Positions 27,358-38,817 of a stretch of 64,000 bases of DNA are shown in pieces (position 1 is the stretch's first letter; each line of letters starts with the position of its first letter). Below the pieces are notes generated by a model. It made no database searches. It was not told where the DNA came from and saw only the letters and a program-made list of their open reading frames with translations. The translations under genes were made by a program, and so were the position numbers. The DNA is from Chrysomallon squamiferum (taxonomy: Eukaryota; Mollusca; Gastropoda; Neomphalida; Peltospiridae). The stretch lies in NCBI GenBank assembly GCA_012295275.1, contig CM022673.1:11705288-11769287 (forward strand). The letters are read 5' to 3'.

Positions 27358-28555
27358 ATTGCATTACTGTTGACTGGCGATTTCACAGAGTGAAACATTA
27401 AATTTTAGTACGTATAAACAGCATTGTATAATAATGTAAGAGCGACGTACAGGTGTGAAAAACAATGCATACAATATATATGTAGAGAAAAAATGAAGGG
27501 TAGCTGGGTGAAATTTGTTAGGCTGGGATGGTTGTGGGTGCAGTTGTAAAATTTACTCTTAACTTGTGTCTTGAGAAATGCTGTGTTCATACACTGGGAC
27601 TCAGAATAACTTGACAGCAGCAGAGGTAAGTTTTCACGTGCTAAGTTCTAGATGAGTGATTTTTTTTTCAAGTTTTGTTTGCATTTCCCAGAACTGAGAT
27701 CTGTGAAATTGAGCGTCAGCAATATTAATAAAAGTCTTCAATCTTTTGTTGGTGGATCACAACCGATTGATCAGATTTACATAAAAAAAAAAAAAAAAAC
27801 ACATTTTTTTTAGTTATAGTGATAATAGAGAGCTGTTGATAAAGAGATTATTTTGACTGGTTTAGGTTACATGATCAAACCTTTCTGGTAACCAAGAGCA
27901 ACAGATATGTATAGGGTTAGTGTTAAAGAGAGAAAATTCCTGGCTTTGTCACAGAGTATGATTATTGCAGGAGTGATTGCTCTGATTAGAACATTAAATT
28001 TTCATTCACTCGGTGAGAAATTAATATTATCCAGTACTGATGTTTTTAATGTTTTTTGTTTATTTGTTTTTTTTTCAGGGATGTTATTTTGCTGCCAAAG
28101 CCTTTGTTGCTGATCATGCTGACATCATTTTAGCTATAGGTTTTGGGTTTGGCTTTTTTATGGTGAGTAGAGATTAAAATACACTTCATTCTTATGCCTG
28201 ACAGATATTTTTAAAGTTATTATTATTTTTTTAATTTGATTATGTTTGTAAGTAAACTATGTAATGTTATTATAATAAATAATACTAATTGATTTATTTA
28301 AGCATTCTGTTGTGGAGCTGAAGCTTTATATTATGAAATAGCCATCCCTTAATTATTTTTTTTGTCTCTCTTTCTCTGTGTCTTTGTATCTGTATGTCTC
28401 TATCTATCTTTGTATCTCTGTTTCAGTCTGTCTCGCTCTTTCTCATTCTTTCTCAAATCTCTGTGTGTCTCTATGAGTTTATCTTTTTATCTCGTAATTT
28501 CTATCTTTCTGTGTATATCTCTATCTCTGTATGTCTCTATTTCAGTTTTTGTATT

Positions 28556-28634
<79 letters not shown>

Positions 28635-28753
28635 TTATTATCACTGTTTTTCAGATAATTGGTTTAGTTCTGACAGTATTAATGTATCGTCTGTTAACAA
28701 TGGACGACAAGGAGGAAGAGGTTAAACGTCGGCGAGAACCTGATAACCTCTAG
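22925..28753 (+). CDS. Tetraspanin (277 aa, eight coding exons)
   Basis: Exons: 22925-22984, 23372-23563, 24977-25051, 25690-25788, 26575-26647, 27135-27286, 28079-28162, 28655-28753. All have GT-AG borders and consistent phases. The product is a four-pass membrane protein organising surface microdomains. TM1 is about residues 10-35, TM2 about 55-80, TM3 about 85-109 and TM4 about 231-256. The large extracellular loop carries six cysteines: C145-C146 (ECCA), C178-C179 (ESCC), C194 (EDC) and C219 (KGC). The hallmark CCG is CCA here. The short tail MDDKEEEVKRRREPDNL is charged and lacks an obvious tyrosine sorting motif; the N-terminal Cys3 is a likely palmitoylation site. Which vertebrate tetraspanin is closest cannot be fixed by eye. 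Introns carry TA, CA and CT microsatellites. Confidence 0.95.
23615..23946. repeat. Compound (TA)n/(CA)n microsatellite region
   Basis: TA runs at 23615-23660 and 23769-23801, then TA/CA mixtures to about 23946, in tetraspanin intron 2. Several overlapping Tyr-Ile/Cys-Val reading frames here are repeat artefacts. Confidence 0.9.
25810..26156 (+). mobile_element. Possible short retroposon in tetraspanin intron 4
   Basis: A block of non-repetitive, less AT-rich sequence ends in an uninterrupted run of about 20 A residues (26136-26156), as SINE-like retroposons do. It contains a short hairpin, GTCCCT-TCATCAG-AGGGAC. I could not find a pol III box pair or target-site duplications by eye, so it could equally be ordinary intron sequence with an A-tract. 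Confidence 0.3.
26660..26945. repeat. Minisatellite starting at the tetraspanin exon 5 donor
   Basis: About six degenerate units of roughly 45 bp with the core GTACTTTATTATTAGTAAACG and a GTTGATATCTTAAAACA arm. The first unit starts within about 20 nt of the exon 5 donor (26648). Confidence 0.7.
28560..28629 (+). repeat. (CT)35 tract upstream of tetraspanin exon 8 acceptor
   Basis: An uninterrupted CT run ends 25 nt before the exon 8 acceptor (TTTTTCAG, exon from 28655), so it extends the polypyrimidine region of intron 7. Length polymorphism could affect splicing. A looser TCTCT-rich stretch precedes it from about 28365. Confidence 0.9.
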
Positions 28754-29250
28754 GTTCAGTTTCAGACAGTGTGCAGTATGAGGTTAAAGGTTGTCTGTCT
28801 GTGGTTATCACATAACTTGAGGTAAATACGACAGACAACCTTTAGATTGCAATTACAGTCAAACTGGCCAGTGGTAAATGCAACCTCGAGGCTGAATTAT
28901 AAAAACCTCTCACATACAGACACGTATGAGATTAAACATTTTTATGTTGAAGTTAAACCTAACCTGAAAGTTTTATTTAACCTCGAATGTGTTTATAAAC
29001 TGTGTGGAAGTTAATTTTTACAGATGATTATCAGGACAGGCAAGAGTTTACAGACAACCTCTGTTTTGATTGTACAGACTACCTACAGGTCTGTGGGGTC
29101 ATTTTAAACAAGAGGTCAAAAATTACAGTCAGTCCAAAGGTTAAGATTACTGTTGTCTGTTTAGTAAACATGCAAACACCCAGGACATTATGAAGAGATA
29201 ACCTATGCGTTGAGGAACCGTAACTGCCTCCAGGCTGATGTTTTTAAAAT
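28754..29250 (+). other. Tetraspanin 3' UTR with AGGTT/AACCT motif cluster
   Basis: Directly after the stop the sequence repeats short motifs AGGTTAAA, ACAGACAACCT and their complements at irregular spacing (for example 28781, 28831, 28948, 28979, 29050, 29138). A perfect 15-bp hairpin is included. A possible polyadenylation signal AATAAA is far downstream at 30084-30089, so UTR length is uncertain. Confidence 0.5.
28785..28844 (+). other. Perfect 15-bp stem-loop in tetraspanin 3' UTR
   Basis: TAAAGGTTGTCTGTC (28785-28799) is exactly complementary to GACAGACAACCTTTA (28830-28844), with a 30-nt loop that contains a further small GTTA/TAAC pairing. In RNA this would form a stable hairpin 32 nt after the stop codon. 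Confidence 0.85.
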
Positions 29251-29787
29251 GTGACACAAAACCCTCACCTTGATTCATTATGACACTGTTTGATTTATCG
29301 GCTGAAATAAGCAGCCATTTTTCTCAAGTGAACACAGCCCACAGGCTTGAAAAATTGTTAACGAAAATTAATTTCAAGTTCTTGTATAAGTATTTTTCTT
29401 TTGATGAATCTAATATTTTTTGAAAGTGAGATTTATATATAATCTTTTATTTCCATTTGTTTGGATCTAAATCTTTTTCTATGGTTGATATTATTAAATT
29501 GTGAGCTTAAAAGAACAACTGTTTAATGAACAGAAATGGTAATCGTAAAATGAATTAACGAATTATTTTTTTAATGCCGAAATATTGACTATATTTTTAT
29601 ACTAAATTTAAACAATTTCTGTTCTTACGTTTCTTATAATTCTAAGAGTATTGTACAGAAAGAAAAGTTCAGGTTGTAGTTAACTTGTGACTGTACACAA
29701 TCATAGTTTTTAAATGGTTTTTCTATGTGCCTTTTAAAATATTTTTCTAACCATTTTAATTCAACTTTGACAGCATTCCTCTCTCTG

Positions 29788-29838
<51 letters not shown>

Positions 29839-30830
29839 TTGTGTGTATATTATTTGTGTGTGTCTGCCTGAACATACATATGTATGTACATTGGAGTATA
29901 ACATCCCATTTTAAAATCTTTTATTTAAATTTTTGCCTTTCGTTTTTGCAGATTAATATTTTTATTGTCAACCATAGAAAAATCTTTATTTTAATTTTAT
30001 ATAGTATTTAAAGTGCATCCCGTGGTAATTTGAACAATTGGCATAATATTAATGCGTTTTCATTTTAACTGATGAACACTAACAATAAAATTTGACAATA
30101 ACATAACAAGTTGTTATGAAATATAGAGGCTGCCATTTTTTTTTTATCTTCCTTATGACCCTTCGAAATCATTTAAATGATAAAAATTGTGTAATTAATA
30201 ACAGGCAGATAACTGATTTTTATTGTAATTTTCATGTATATGTTAAAACATGCTCTTTTTTTTTTATATTGGTTCACAATTTTTGTTAAATTTAAAAAAC
30301 CAAATATTTTTTTTTTTCATAATTCATTTATAAAACAGTAATCTTATATCGGTGATAATCATTTTTATATTTGTACCCCATTTGCTTGTAAAAAGCTTAC
30401 ACAGCAAATTAAGGAGATTTTGTTTTAGTTTTTGCCTCGTTTTTTTTTTTTTTTTTTTTTTTTTACAACATAATGACTGGTTTGGGTATTCAAATCACAA
30501 TGGATTCACTTTAGATGTATGTAAATGTTTACAAAAGTTGTTACCAAAGAATAATTCTCAACGATTTTCACTAATTTATTATACATGTTTGTGTTACTGT
30601 GACAGACACAAATTCCGTGCCAGTGTTTATTCCATAAAATTAAAATATAAAATGAGATAAATAAATTTTTTTTTTTTTTTTTAAAATAAATAAAAAGTAA
30701 TAATGTGTAATGGGAAAAAAATTGTAAATGAGCTATTAAATATATTAGCTTTAATAATTATAATAATAATAATGATTTTGATGATGATGAACATTGCAGT
30801 AGTAATAATGATGATAACGATATCATAATG

Positions 30831-30904
<74 letters not shown>

Positions 30905-31799
30905 CATTTCTTGCAAAACAACTTTTTTTCATGTTTAAGAGCAATTGATAAAATTCTCAGTTCACTTTAGAAATATACATATATATATATATATATATAC
31001 GTCGTTAAAACAGTAAATTATATTTAAGCCTGGCTTCGATAATCAACTTTGTTTGTTACCGGTGATATATTTCTTCATTGTTTGTTTTTTAAATTATGTT
31101 TCATTCCTGTGTTATTCGTTTTTAAAAATAATTTTTACGTTTATTTCTTAAACTAATTTTACTTGTAATTTGGGTCGATTTGGGAGTATGGATTTTTTAA
31201 ATTTAATTTTACTAAAACCTCTGGCAAATTTTAAATTTTACTTACGTTAGTCCTACGAATCATGAAATTATACATTTAGTAATATAAATTTTAAAATGTT
31301 ATACATTTTTTAAAACAATTTTTTATTTGGAATTCAATTTTTGTTCATATTTATAAAATATATTTTTTTTATTGATATATCTTTAATAATTTTACTGATA
31401 ATAATTTTAGCGGCTTTGATTTATCCATATCATTTTTAAAGAAAGAAAAACAATACTTTCACTGAACTTTAAAGATCAGTTTTTACAAACAATTTTTATC
31501 GTCTGCAAAAACAGTATTTCTTAGAAAAGAAAAAATGGAATGTTCATGTCACTTTGACCATTATTTTTTGTAAAGGAATAAAAGAAGATAACATACACCA
31601 CATTCTGTATTATTATAGTTAATACAGTTTCCTTTCGTTTTAACTAAATCTAAAAAAACTTCGGAATTTGCTATCATTGCAGGCACTTTTGTTCACAACA
31701 ATCAATAGTATCAGTCAATGACCTTTGTTTGTTGTAACTACACACATCCACATACATAAACAATTTTACATCAGTATTAAAATACGAGAGAGATTAATG

Positions 31800-31834
<35 letters not shown>

Positions 31835-32900
31835 CTAATTGAATATAATTTAGTTATTTATATATAATTTTTTAAGCTGTAAAAAAACAATTTAATGTCA
31901 AAGAGCCAGATATATAACGTATTAAGTAACCTTGAAAATTAAATTTACTTTTTCAAAATACATAAAATATTACTAACTTTTTATACGAGTATTATCTGTT
32001 ACAGGACAAAAATTCAAATTTCAGTACATTAAAGACGAAAAACGTAAGTTATACAGAGCGTTTTTGGATATAACGTAGGAAAATATTTTGGGACATATTT
32101 ATTTCTTTATTAAACGTAAAACAGTGTCATTTTCTTTGAGTACCAAAAACATAGTCTAAAATATTGTTTACGATATGAAGAGGTATTTTATTAGAATCTG
32201 TACATTTTAATATTCGCACAAAATGTATGTATGTTTAAAATGTGTACATACACATACGTATATTTATACTGTTGTTTTCAAGTATCAAAAAGAATGTTAC
32301 CCTCCGGAAACGTTATATTTTCAAAACTGCCCAGAATGACAAACTCGGCCATTTTTACCTGGTATGTCAAATTTCAGTTACTTTTCTATTTAATAATATT
32401 AAATTATATCCTTATTGATGTGGTTGTATATTCAGCTAATATCGTTTATATTTTTAATACGTTTTTCATCGACCAGTTTTTGTATTTTTTTGAAATGTTT
32501 ATGCAATCAAGATTTTGTTTATTTAGCTCATTGGTAAAAATTAAACAATAAATTACGTGGTGTATTTTAATTTCTTTCGTGTTTTTTTTTAAAAATTTTT
32601 ATCAATCTTAGAATAATTTGTTTTTTTTAATTATATTCCCGATTTTATATTATTATTATTATTATGTTTTTATTGTTGTTGTTGTGGTTGCAGCTGTATA
32701 GCTGTACCTGTTACATACATAAACTCTTTAACAAATAATTAAAATAACAATTATAACAAAAAACAAAACAAAAACAAAAAAAACCCAGACAAAATAATAA
32801 ATAAATAAAAGACACACAAAAAAAACAACAACAACAAACAAAACAAAGAGAAAAACAAACATCATCGAATTTTCCAGAAATCCTTTAAATTCTATTACCA
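29251..32900. other. Intergenic AT-rich DNA, no gene recognised
   Basis: Homopolymer T runs (30440-30465, 31800-31828), TA/TG at 29790-29836, and (ATT)22 at 30836-30902, which reads as poly-Asn on the minus strand. The small ORFs show no recognisable domain. Confidence 0.7.
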
Positions 32901-32922
32901 CGGGATAACAAATAACAAATCA

Positions 32923-33270
32923 ATGGTAAACAAATATTTATTTAACGCCAGCGCACCACACATTTCTATATCAAAGGTTATTAGACAGCAGACGCATACA
33001 CTTTGTGACTATGAAGCCCATGATCTAACAGCGAGTAATTTTGTACAATTAGCGAACACTATTTTGACGTCTGTTCTCAGCGTCGCGCGTGCGGTATTTT
33101 GTACTGTTAACTGGGAACAAAACCGTTCCATCGATCGCTTAGTAGTTCATTTGGAAACGACGACGTGTTGGCGAGAATCTGATGCGTTAAGAAATGGTCG
33201 GTGGAAGGCAAAAAATGTAAATTTCGACAGACTTTTATCTGGAAGGATAATAAAATAAAAGAGGAAGCAA
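32923..33270 (+). promoter_or_regulatory. CpG-bearing ORF segment; possible leader exon/promoter of the GPCR
   Basis: A 111-codon ATG ORF (32923-33258) lies in a stretch richer in G+C and CpG than its surroundings (GACGTCTG, AGCGTCGCGCGTGCGG). The encoded sequence has no domain I recognise. Just after it, GCAAG|GTAGGTTAC (33270/33271) could be a donor joining to the acceptor 8 nt before the GPCR start codon (exon from 34719). I therefore favour a leader exon or promoter over an independent gene. Confidence 0.35.
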
Positions 33271-33305
33271 GGTAGGTTACTTTTTATAAAACCTGGAATT
33301 TGATC

Positions 33306-33428
33306 AGTCATCCGAAAGTGACCTTTCTTGAAAACAGGGATGGTTAAGTCACCCGAAAGTGACCTTTCTTGAGAACAGGGATGGTTAAGTCACTGGACAG
33401 TCACCTTTCTTTAAACTTGGAATGAGTC
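33306..33428. repeat. 41-bp tandem repeat, three copies
   Basis: Units start at 33306, 33347 and 33388 with AGTCA; units 1 and 2 share CCGAAAGTGACCTTTCTTGA and AACAGGGATGGTTA, and unit 3 is shortened and diverged. More diverged copies of a GGAACAATC-CACTAAA motif continue to about 33800. Confidence 0.9.
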
Positions 33429-34726
33429 AATCAGTTATGAAAAAAAAAAAAAAAAAAAAAAGCTGCAATATTCAAGTTGAACTGCACATGATAAATCAAC
33501 TAAAAGTTCAACTTTAACAACCAGTTAAACGTTATAAATGGAACAATCGACTAAACCTTAAATTGAAACAATCAACAAAACGATAAGTGGAAAATCAAAT
33601 GAGCGTTAAAATGGAACAATCCACTAAAAGTACGTTAAATTGGAACAGTCTCTTTGAAACGATATTTGGAATGCTTGCTTTAAAAAGAAACTGGAAGCGA
33701 CAGTCAGTTTGAAGAAAACGTGCAAAGGACAGTCAGTCACCTTTAAGCACAAGTGGACCATCAAATTAAAAAATAAAACTGGAACAGTCACTTTACAGGA
33801 AAACTAAGACGAAGAGCCATCATCAGTTAAAACTTGAATACACTGCACACAATAAACAATAAATAAGAAAATGTAAAAAAAAAAAAGAAGCGAAAAATGA
33901 TCGTAAATTTCAGCTGGAACGGAATATCAGCATAAACAGAGAGGTGTATCAGAAGAAACATAACTACATTTGAAAAACACAAGAATCTAGAGAACATTTT
34001 TGTATTATCTTCCAAGGTGAAAAGGTATTTCAACTGGATGGTAAAAAAAGAAAAAAAAAAGCTATCTTTTCCGAGAATTTTTGAAAGGACTTCTTACGGA
34101 TATTAAAGGTATTTTTTTTTCTATTACAATTTTTTTTATTAATGTTGGTTTTCATATATAATTTTTTTTTCTTCTTTGAACAATATAGACAGTTGTGAAG
34201 TACAACTTCCTATATAAATTCAATTATCAACCAAAAAGGTTATATCTATAAATTATATGTATATATAGATATATGCTGTACTGTGGCTGTCATAATGAAA
34301 ACTTACAAGGCTACTTAGAGATTATCATTACCGATTCTTTTATGGCTTCGTCGAGTTTACCTCAATGATTCAAACTGAATAGTGAACTGAATTTCAAATA
34401 ACCGGATCAGTAAGGATCTGTTGTACCAAGTGAAATAGTAAAAGACGATTGGTCAAACCATACAAAATGTTACTAAGACATTGTTTTATATACAGCCATC
34501 ATTTCTGTTTGTTTAATATGTCTGTGGGGTGGACAGCGTTTTAACGTATCAAAAGAAAATCTTTACAAACAAGTTTCAGATACTGAAATTTCTTCAGAAG
34601 GACTCGCTGAATTTTCACAAAGATAGTTTACCTTTCCGGAACCTGTGTTGACCATTCAAAAAGGTTCTTCAAAGGACCAAAACGAACGCTTTAAATTTCC
34701 AGATACTAATTCTTTCAGTTGGAAAT

Positions 34727-35743
34727 ATGCATCCAAAAGAGAACAGCACATTTCTTAGCGACCTCGGCGCGGTCCACGTGCCTGACGTTTTATTTCTGAA
34801 CCCGTTAGTGATTTTCTACCTCGTTGTCGAGGGATGCATCATGCTGCCCATCATCGTGGGCAACTCACTCATCGTCATCAGCGTCAGCAAGTTCCATTTT
34901 CTTCGCAAACCTTGCAACATCCTCATAGCGAGTCTGGCTCTGTCCGATCTGCTGGTGGGCATGGTGGCGATACCGTTCGACTTCGCTTTCTACCTGAGCT
35001 ACTCCTTGAAGAGGATGAGATATCCTTGTCTCTTCAGGCACTTCATCTGGATCGTCTGCCTGGGCTCGTCAATCGCCAACCTCCTGCTCATTGCTGTCGA
35101 GCGATTCCTGGCCGTGGACTTCCCGCTGAAGCATCAGATTTCCAAGACTAACAGAAAAAGCTTCGTAGCTGCTCTTTTCATCTGGATGCTCGTTTTCGCT
35201 CCGTGTAGCACGGTTCTTTTGGGAGCCGATACCTGGACGCCGAGGTATGGATGCATGTTTCATTTCATTTTCAAGAAGCCTTTCACTCTTTTCCTGTCCG
35301 TTAGCCTGATCGCGGAGGTGACTCTCAGTGCCGTACTCTTTGTGCGTGTGATCGTTGTCACCAGAAGGCGCGTGCGTCTCGCGCTGTCGACAATGTCTGC
35401 TCAGAAAGAGAAGAACGAGAGAAGCAGATCGAATCTCCTGGCTTTGGTCTACGGCCTGTTTGTTCTTTTCTGGAGTCCATACATGCTCTACGGATTTTGC
35501 TCGACTACCCTAGGATACGATTTGCAGGATAAGTATGGTAAACTGATGGTACTGATAGGCACGTGCAACTCGTGCGTGAATTTCTTCGTTTACGGATACA
35601 AGAAGCCCAGTTTCCGAATCGCTTTTCAAAAAGTCATGAGAATAGGCAGCAAGGATCAGCGGTCTGCTGATCAGAACCAGTCCAGCAGCACGTCACACGG
35701 TCATCACGTGTCAAAGCCTTCAGTGTTTCAGTGTCGATTGTGA
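34727..35743 (+). CDS. Orphan class A (rhodopsin-type) GPCR, 338 aa, single coding exon
   Basis: A seven-pass receptor. N6 (NST) is a possible glycosylation site. TM1 has GNSLIV (N46), TM2 LALSDLLVG (D74), C101 before TM3 and C176 in ECL2 form the usual disulphide, TM6 has FWSPY (W249, P251), and helix 8 starts YKKPSFR. The DRY position is ERF (125-127) and NPxxY is NFFVY (285-289, Pro replaced by Phe). The ligand is unknown: there is no aminergic Asp signature I can vouch for, and peptide or adenosine/melanocortin-like ancestry is only a guess. The exon is opened by an acceptor (TTCTTTCAG) 8 nt upstream of the ATG, so the 5' UTR is spliced. Codon use is GC-rich compared with the flanks. The tail is Ser/Gln-rich, ending FQCRL, with a possible palmitoylated Cys336. 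Confidence 0.93.
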   Translation: MHPKENSTFLSDLGAVHVPDVLFLNPLVIFYLVVEGCIMLPIIVGNSLIVISVSKFHFLRKPCNILIASLALSDLLVGMVAIPFDFAFYLSYSLKRMRYPCLFRHFIWIVCLGSSIANLLLIAVERFLAVDFPLKHQISKTNRKSFVAALFIWMLVFAPCSTVLLGADTWTPRYGCMFHFIFKKPFTLFLSVSLIAEVTLSAVLFVRVIVVTRRRVRLALSTMSAQKEKNERSRSNLLALVYGLFVLFWSPYMLYGFCSTTLGYDLQDKYGKLMVLIGTCNSCVNFFVYGYKKPSFRIAFQKVMRIGSKDQRSADQNQSSSTSHGHHVSKPSVFQCRL

Positions 35744-36560
35744 TAAGAAACAAAAATGTCTCTATTGTGATGCCTTCTTGACTACGCACAGACATTACTT
35801 CTACAGTTTAACCATGTGAATTCACATACTGATATAATATTTGTTATTATAATATGAACGTAACATGGATACACATCCACATTTCTCTGAGAAAACTAGC
35901 AGCTAAAAGACTGAGAAATTACCAGGGAGTTTTTCGAAAATGAAATAATAACAGTTTAATTCTTAATAGTTAGATACTAAACAAGTAACTTTTAACAGTA
36001 TATATATATATATGTGTAAATAAGTAATTTATTTTTCAAGAACTTTTCTCTATTTTACAATGAAATATTTAATTTTTTTACAGGAGAACGTATGTAACTT
36101 TCTACATTTTGTATTGTACAAGTGATTTTTGCTGTATTCCACAATGACGCATTTGTATTGTAGAAGAAGCTGTGTATTACTCTGAATTTTTATGTCCTGC
36201 TCTATAAGATCTGCAGTATTGAAATAAAATTATCATCCTTTATAATGAACAGAATTCTACATGTTGTTCTGCATTATTCTACAATGACATTCTCATTATC
36301 TCTGTCTCTTTCACATTGCAGTACGTGCACTTTCGTACGTAAATTTCTACTAATGTTTGCAATACAATACTCTGAACAGAATTTTTCCTAATTTGCAAGA
36401 AATCGTTCTGCAATAAAGTACTTTTTCTGTGAGAAACCCTACAACGACGTACTTGTTTTGTTGAATACGGCTGCAGTAATATGTATTAAACTATTTCGCT
36501 TGCACGATCTACTTTAACTGTTTTGTACTAAGTCATAAACAGTCGGCTTGGAACAACAAA
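35744..36560 (+). other. GPCR 3' UTR with degenerate TCTACAATGAC repeats
   Basis: A motif of the form TTCTACAATGAC followed by TTTGTATTGTA recurs at irregular spacing (near 36050, 36138, 36277, 36441). A polyadenylation signal AATAAA occurs at 36223-36228, giving a 3' UTR of about 0.5 kb if used. Confidence 0.5.
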
Positions 36561-38465
36561 CCTTTTAACGAGCTGGAATTGTATATATATATATATGTAT
36601 ATATTTGTTTTATATATAATTAAAAATAAAATAGCTATAATGTATTACCACTTCATTAACAGCCATGCCTTTCACAGAAAAAGCAAAAGTTGTATTTTCA
36701 ATACGGCGTGTTGAATTCTGTTATTTATAATAGTCAAAAATAATATCAGTTAATTATTTTGGAATATAAATCCTGGAAAAGTTTTGTTATGTTGAATTGC
36801 ATTTTTTATAGTTTTTATTGTTACGTCGCAGATGAAAAAATCATCTTCAGTGTGTATCTGTGTTTCAGCATTTAAAATAATACACAGACTTTTAAATGTG
36901 TGTGTGTATTTGTGTGTCTGTTAGTGCGCGTGCGTGTATATGTTTAATAAATGGTTGCTGTCTTAAGAAAACTGTTATTTGTCCTGAACAGGAATTAACT
37001 GATTTCATTGTCGCCTACAACACAAAATGGTTCTTAAATAAAGTATCGGAGCAAAAGTAGTTCCGTCCCCAAAAGCTATATTTTTTAACAGAAATTTATC
37101 TAATCAATCCAACCTTTTCATTATTTATAGTAATTTCGGGATATGTGTGTGTGTCTTTATTTTTTTCGCTATTGAAATTTAGATATATAAAAACTGTCAT
37201 GGAAAATTCTGATACCAAAAAAAAAATGTGGATATATATGTTTTTGTAATGTGCCATTTTTTAATCACTATTAAAATAAAATAATATATATATACATATA
37301 CGTATAAATTGCTTAATAAGAATAAATATGTATACTTCCATATGCTTGTTTTATTTATTTATTCATGGACAGTAGTCACTGCTAATAACCAAATATCAGT
37401 GAAATAAAAACATCAAAGAAATGTAAAACTTCTATCATGCATTTTTTTTTTTTGAAACAAAGTAAATTGGTAAAAATACATTTATTGTTGCGTGTTCACT
37501 TTTATCATTATCGACTTTGACGTATTTCGATTATATATAAAAAAAAAATTGTAATTCCATGTATGAAATAATGATTCTTCGTGGTTATCTAATGCTTTCA
37601 TCATAAATATATTTACCCACTGTACTTTTTCTTATTTATTACTCTTAGTTTTCTTCTTTTTTTTTTTTTTTTTTTTTTGTTTCTCTACTATTATTTTCTA
37701 CTGTAGATGCGATTTATGTTTCTGAAGCACGAGATACTACTGCAGTAGATATTTAATTAACTAGTACATTAATGTTAATATGGTTAAATTACATCTAAAT
37801 TAATAATTTGCCCTTGCTTCCTGAAATAAATAGTTTCCTTTCATGTACTTGAAACAAAACACAAATCGTTTTACGGAACCGTATCAAACAGAACGTAATT
37901 TTATCTTAAAACAGTTTAACAACCTTCACATGCAAAAAGTCAAAGGATATTTCTATCTGTCTGTCTGTCTGTCAGCCTATCTGTCTATCTATTTTTCTAC
38001 TATCTGTCTATATGTCTGTTTGTCTCTCTGTCTGCCTTCATGCCTGCCTCTCTGTCTACCTCTCTGTCTGTCTGTCTGTTTGTCTATCTATCTCTCTATC
38101 TATCTATTTTCCTTATTTCTTTTTCGTTCCATATTTTTCCTTTTAGATAATAATTGTATGTCGAGATAAATTTGATTTTCCCAGACACTAAACATGACTA
38201 ATTCTCTGTCAGGTTTGTACTGAGCGGGTATTGACTGGCACGTACAGGTAAGTAATCTATATAAATAATTACAGGTGTAAAAGTCAGAAAGTAATTAGTT
38301 CGCGATTCTTCGACTTCCATTATTAATGGCTGAAATCATATACTGAATCCTGAGCTAAACAAAAGCAACACAGATAAAAATAGCAACAACAGTAGTAATA
38401 AATAAATAAACAGACAAAAATAATGATGATGATTGAATTTTTTTTGAGTAAGCACGTTTGAAATA

Positions 38466-38467
<2 letters not shown>

Positions 38468-38533
<66 letters not shown>
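38468..38533. repeat. (GA)n microsatellite
   Basis: About 33 uninterrupted GA dinucleotides, 65 bp before the MITE. Confidence 0.95.
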
Positions 38534-38536
<3 letters not shown>

Positions 38537-38597
38537 TGATTAGAAGCTATTTTATCTGTTTTAATACGTCATCTATGCTCATCGTTTCGCTCAAATA

Positions 38598-38817
38598 CAG
38601 GGTGGTCCAAAAGTAGGTAGACAGTATATGCGGGTTAGGGTTAGGGTTATATTATTACAATGGTGTTCATTATAACTATGGGTTTCGTGCTATATTATTT
38701 TAAATTTTATAACTACAATTTACTGTCCACCTACGTTTGGAGTAAATATACTTGTATATGTAATCTCAAAATAAATGTTATCATTTACTGTCCACCTGCT
38801 TTTGGACCATTCCTCTG
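38598..38817. mobile_element. Mariner-like MITE, 220 bp, with telomere-type repeats inside
   Basis: Terminal inverted repeats CAGGGTGGTCCAAAAGTAGG and (minus strand) CAGAGGAATGGTCCAAAAGC differ by a 3-nt insertion and one substitution over these ends, and both continue into GTRGACAGTA. TA flanks both ends (38596-38597 and 38818-38819), as expected from Tc1/mariner TA target duplication. A third partial copy of the TIR (TACTGTCCACCTACGTTTGG) lies at 38721-38740. The interior holds three GGGTTA units (38632-38649). There is no transposase ORF, so it is non-autonomous. Confidence 0.8.

Noticed and set aside
28362-28753. Ser-Leu-rich ORFs before the tetraspanin stop
   Set aside because: They are the CT tract of intron 7; only 28655-28753 is coding.
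30681-30944. ORF with about 23 consecutive Asn
   Set aside because: The reverse reading of an (ATT)n array, with flanks that are also low complexity.
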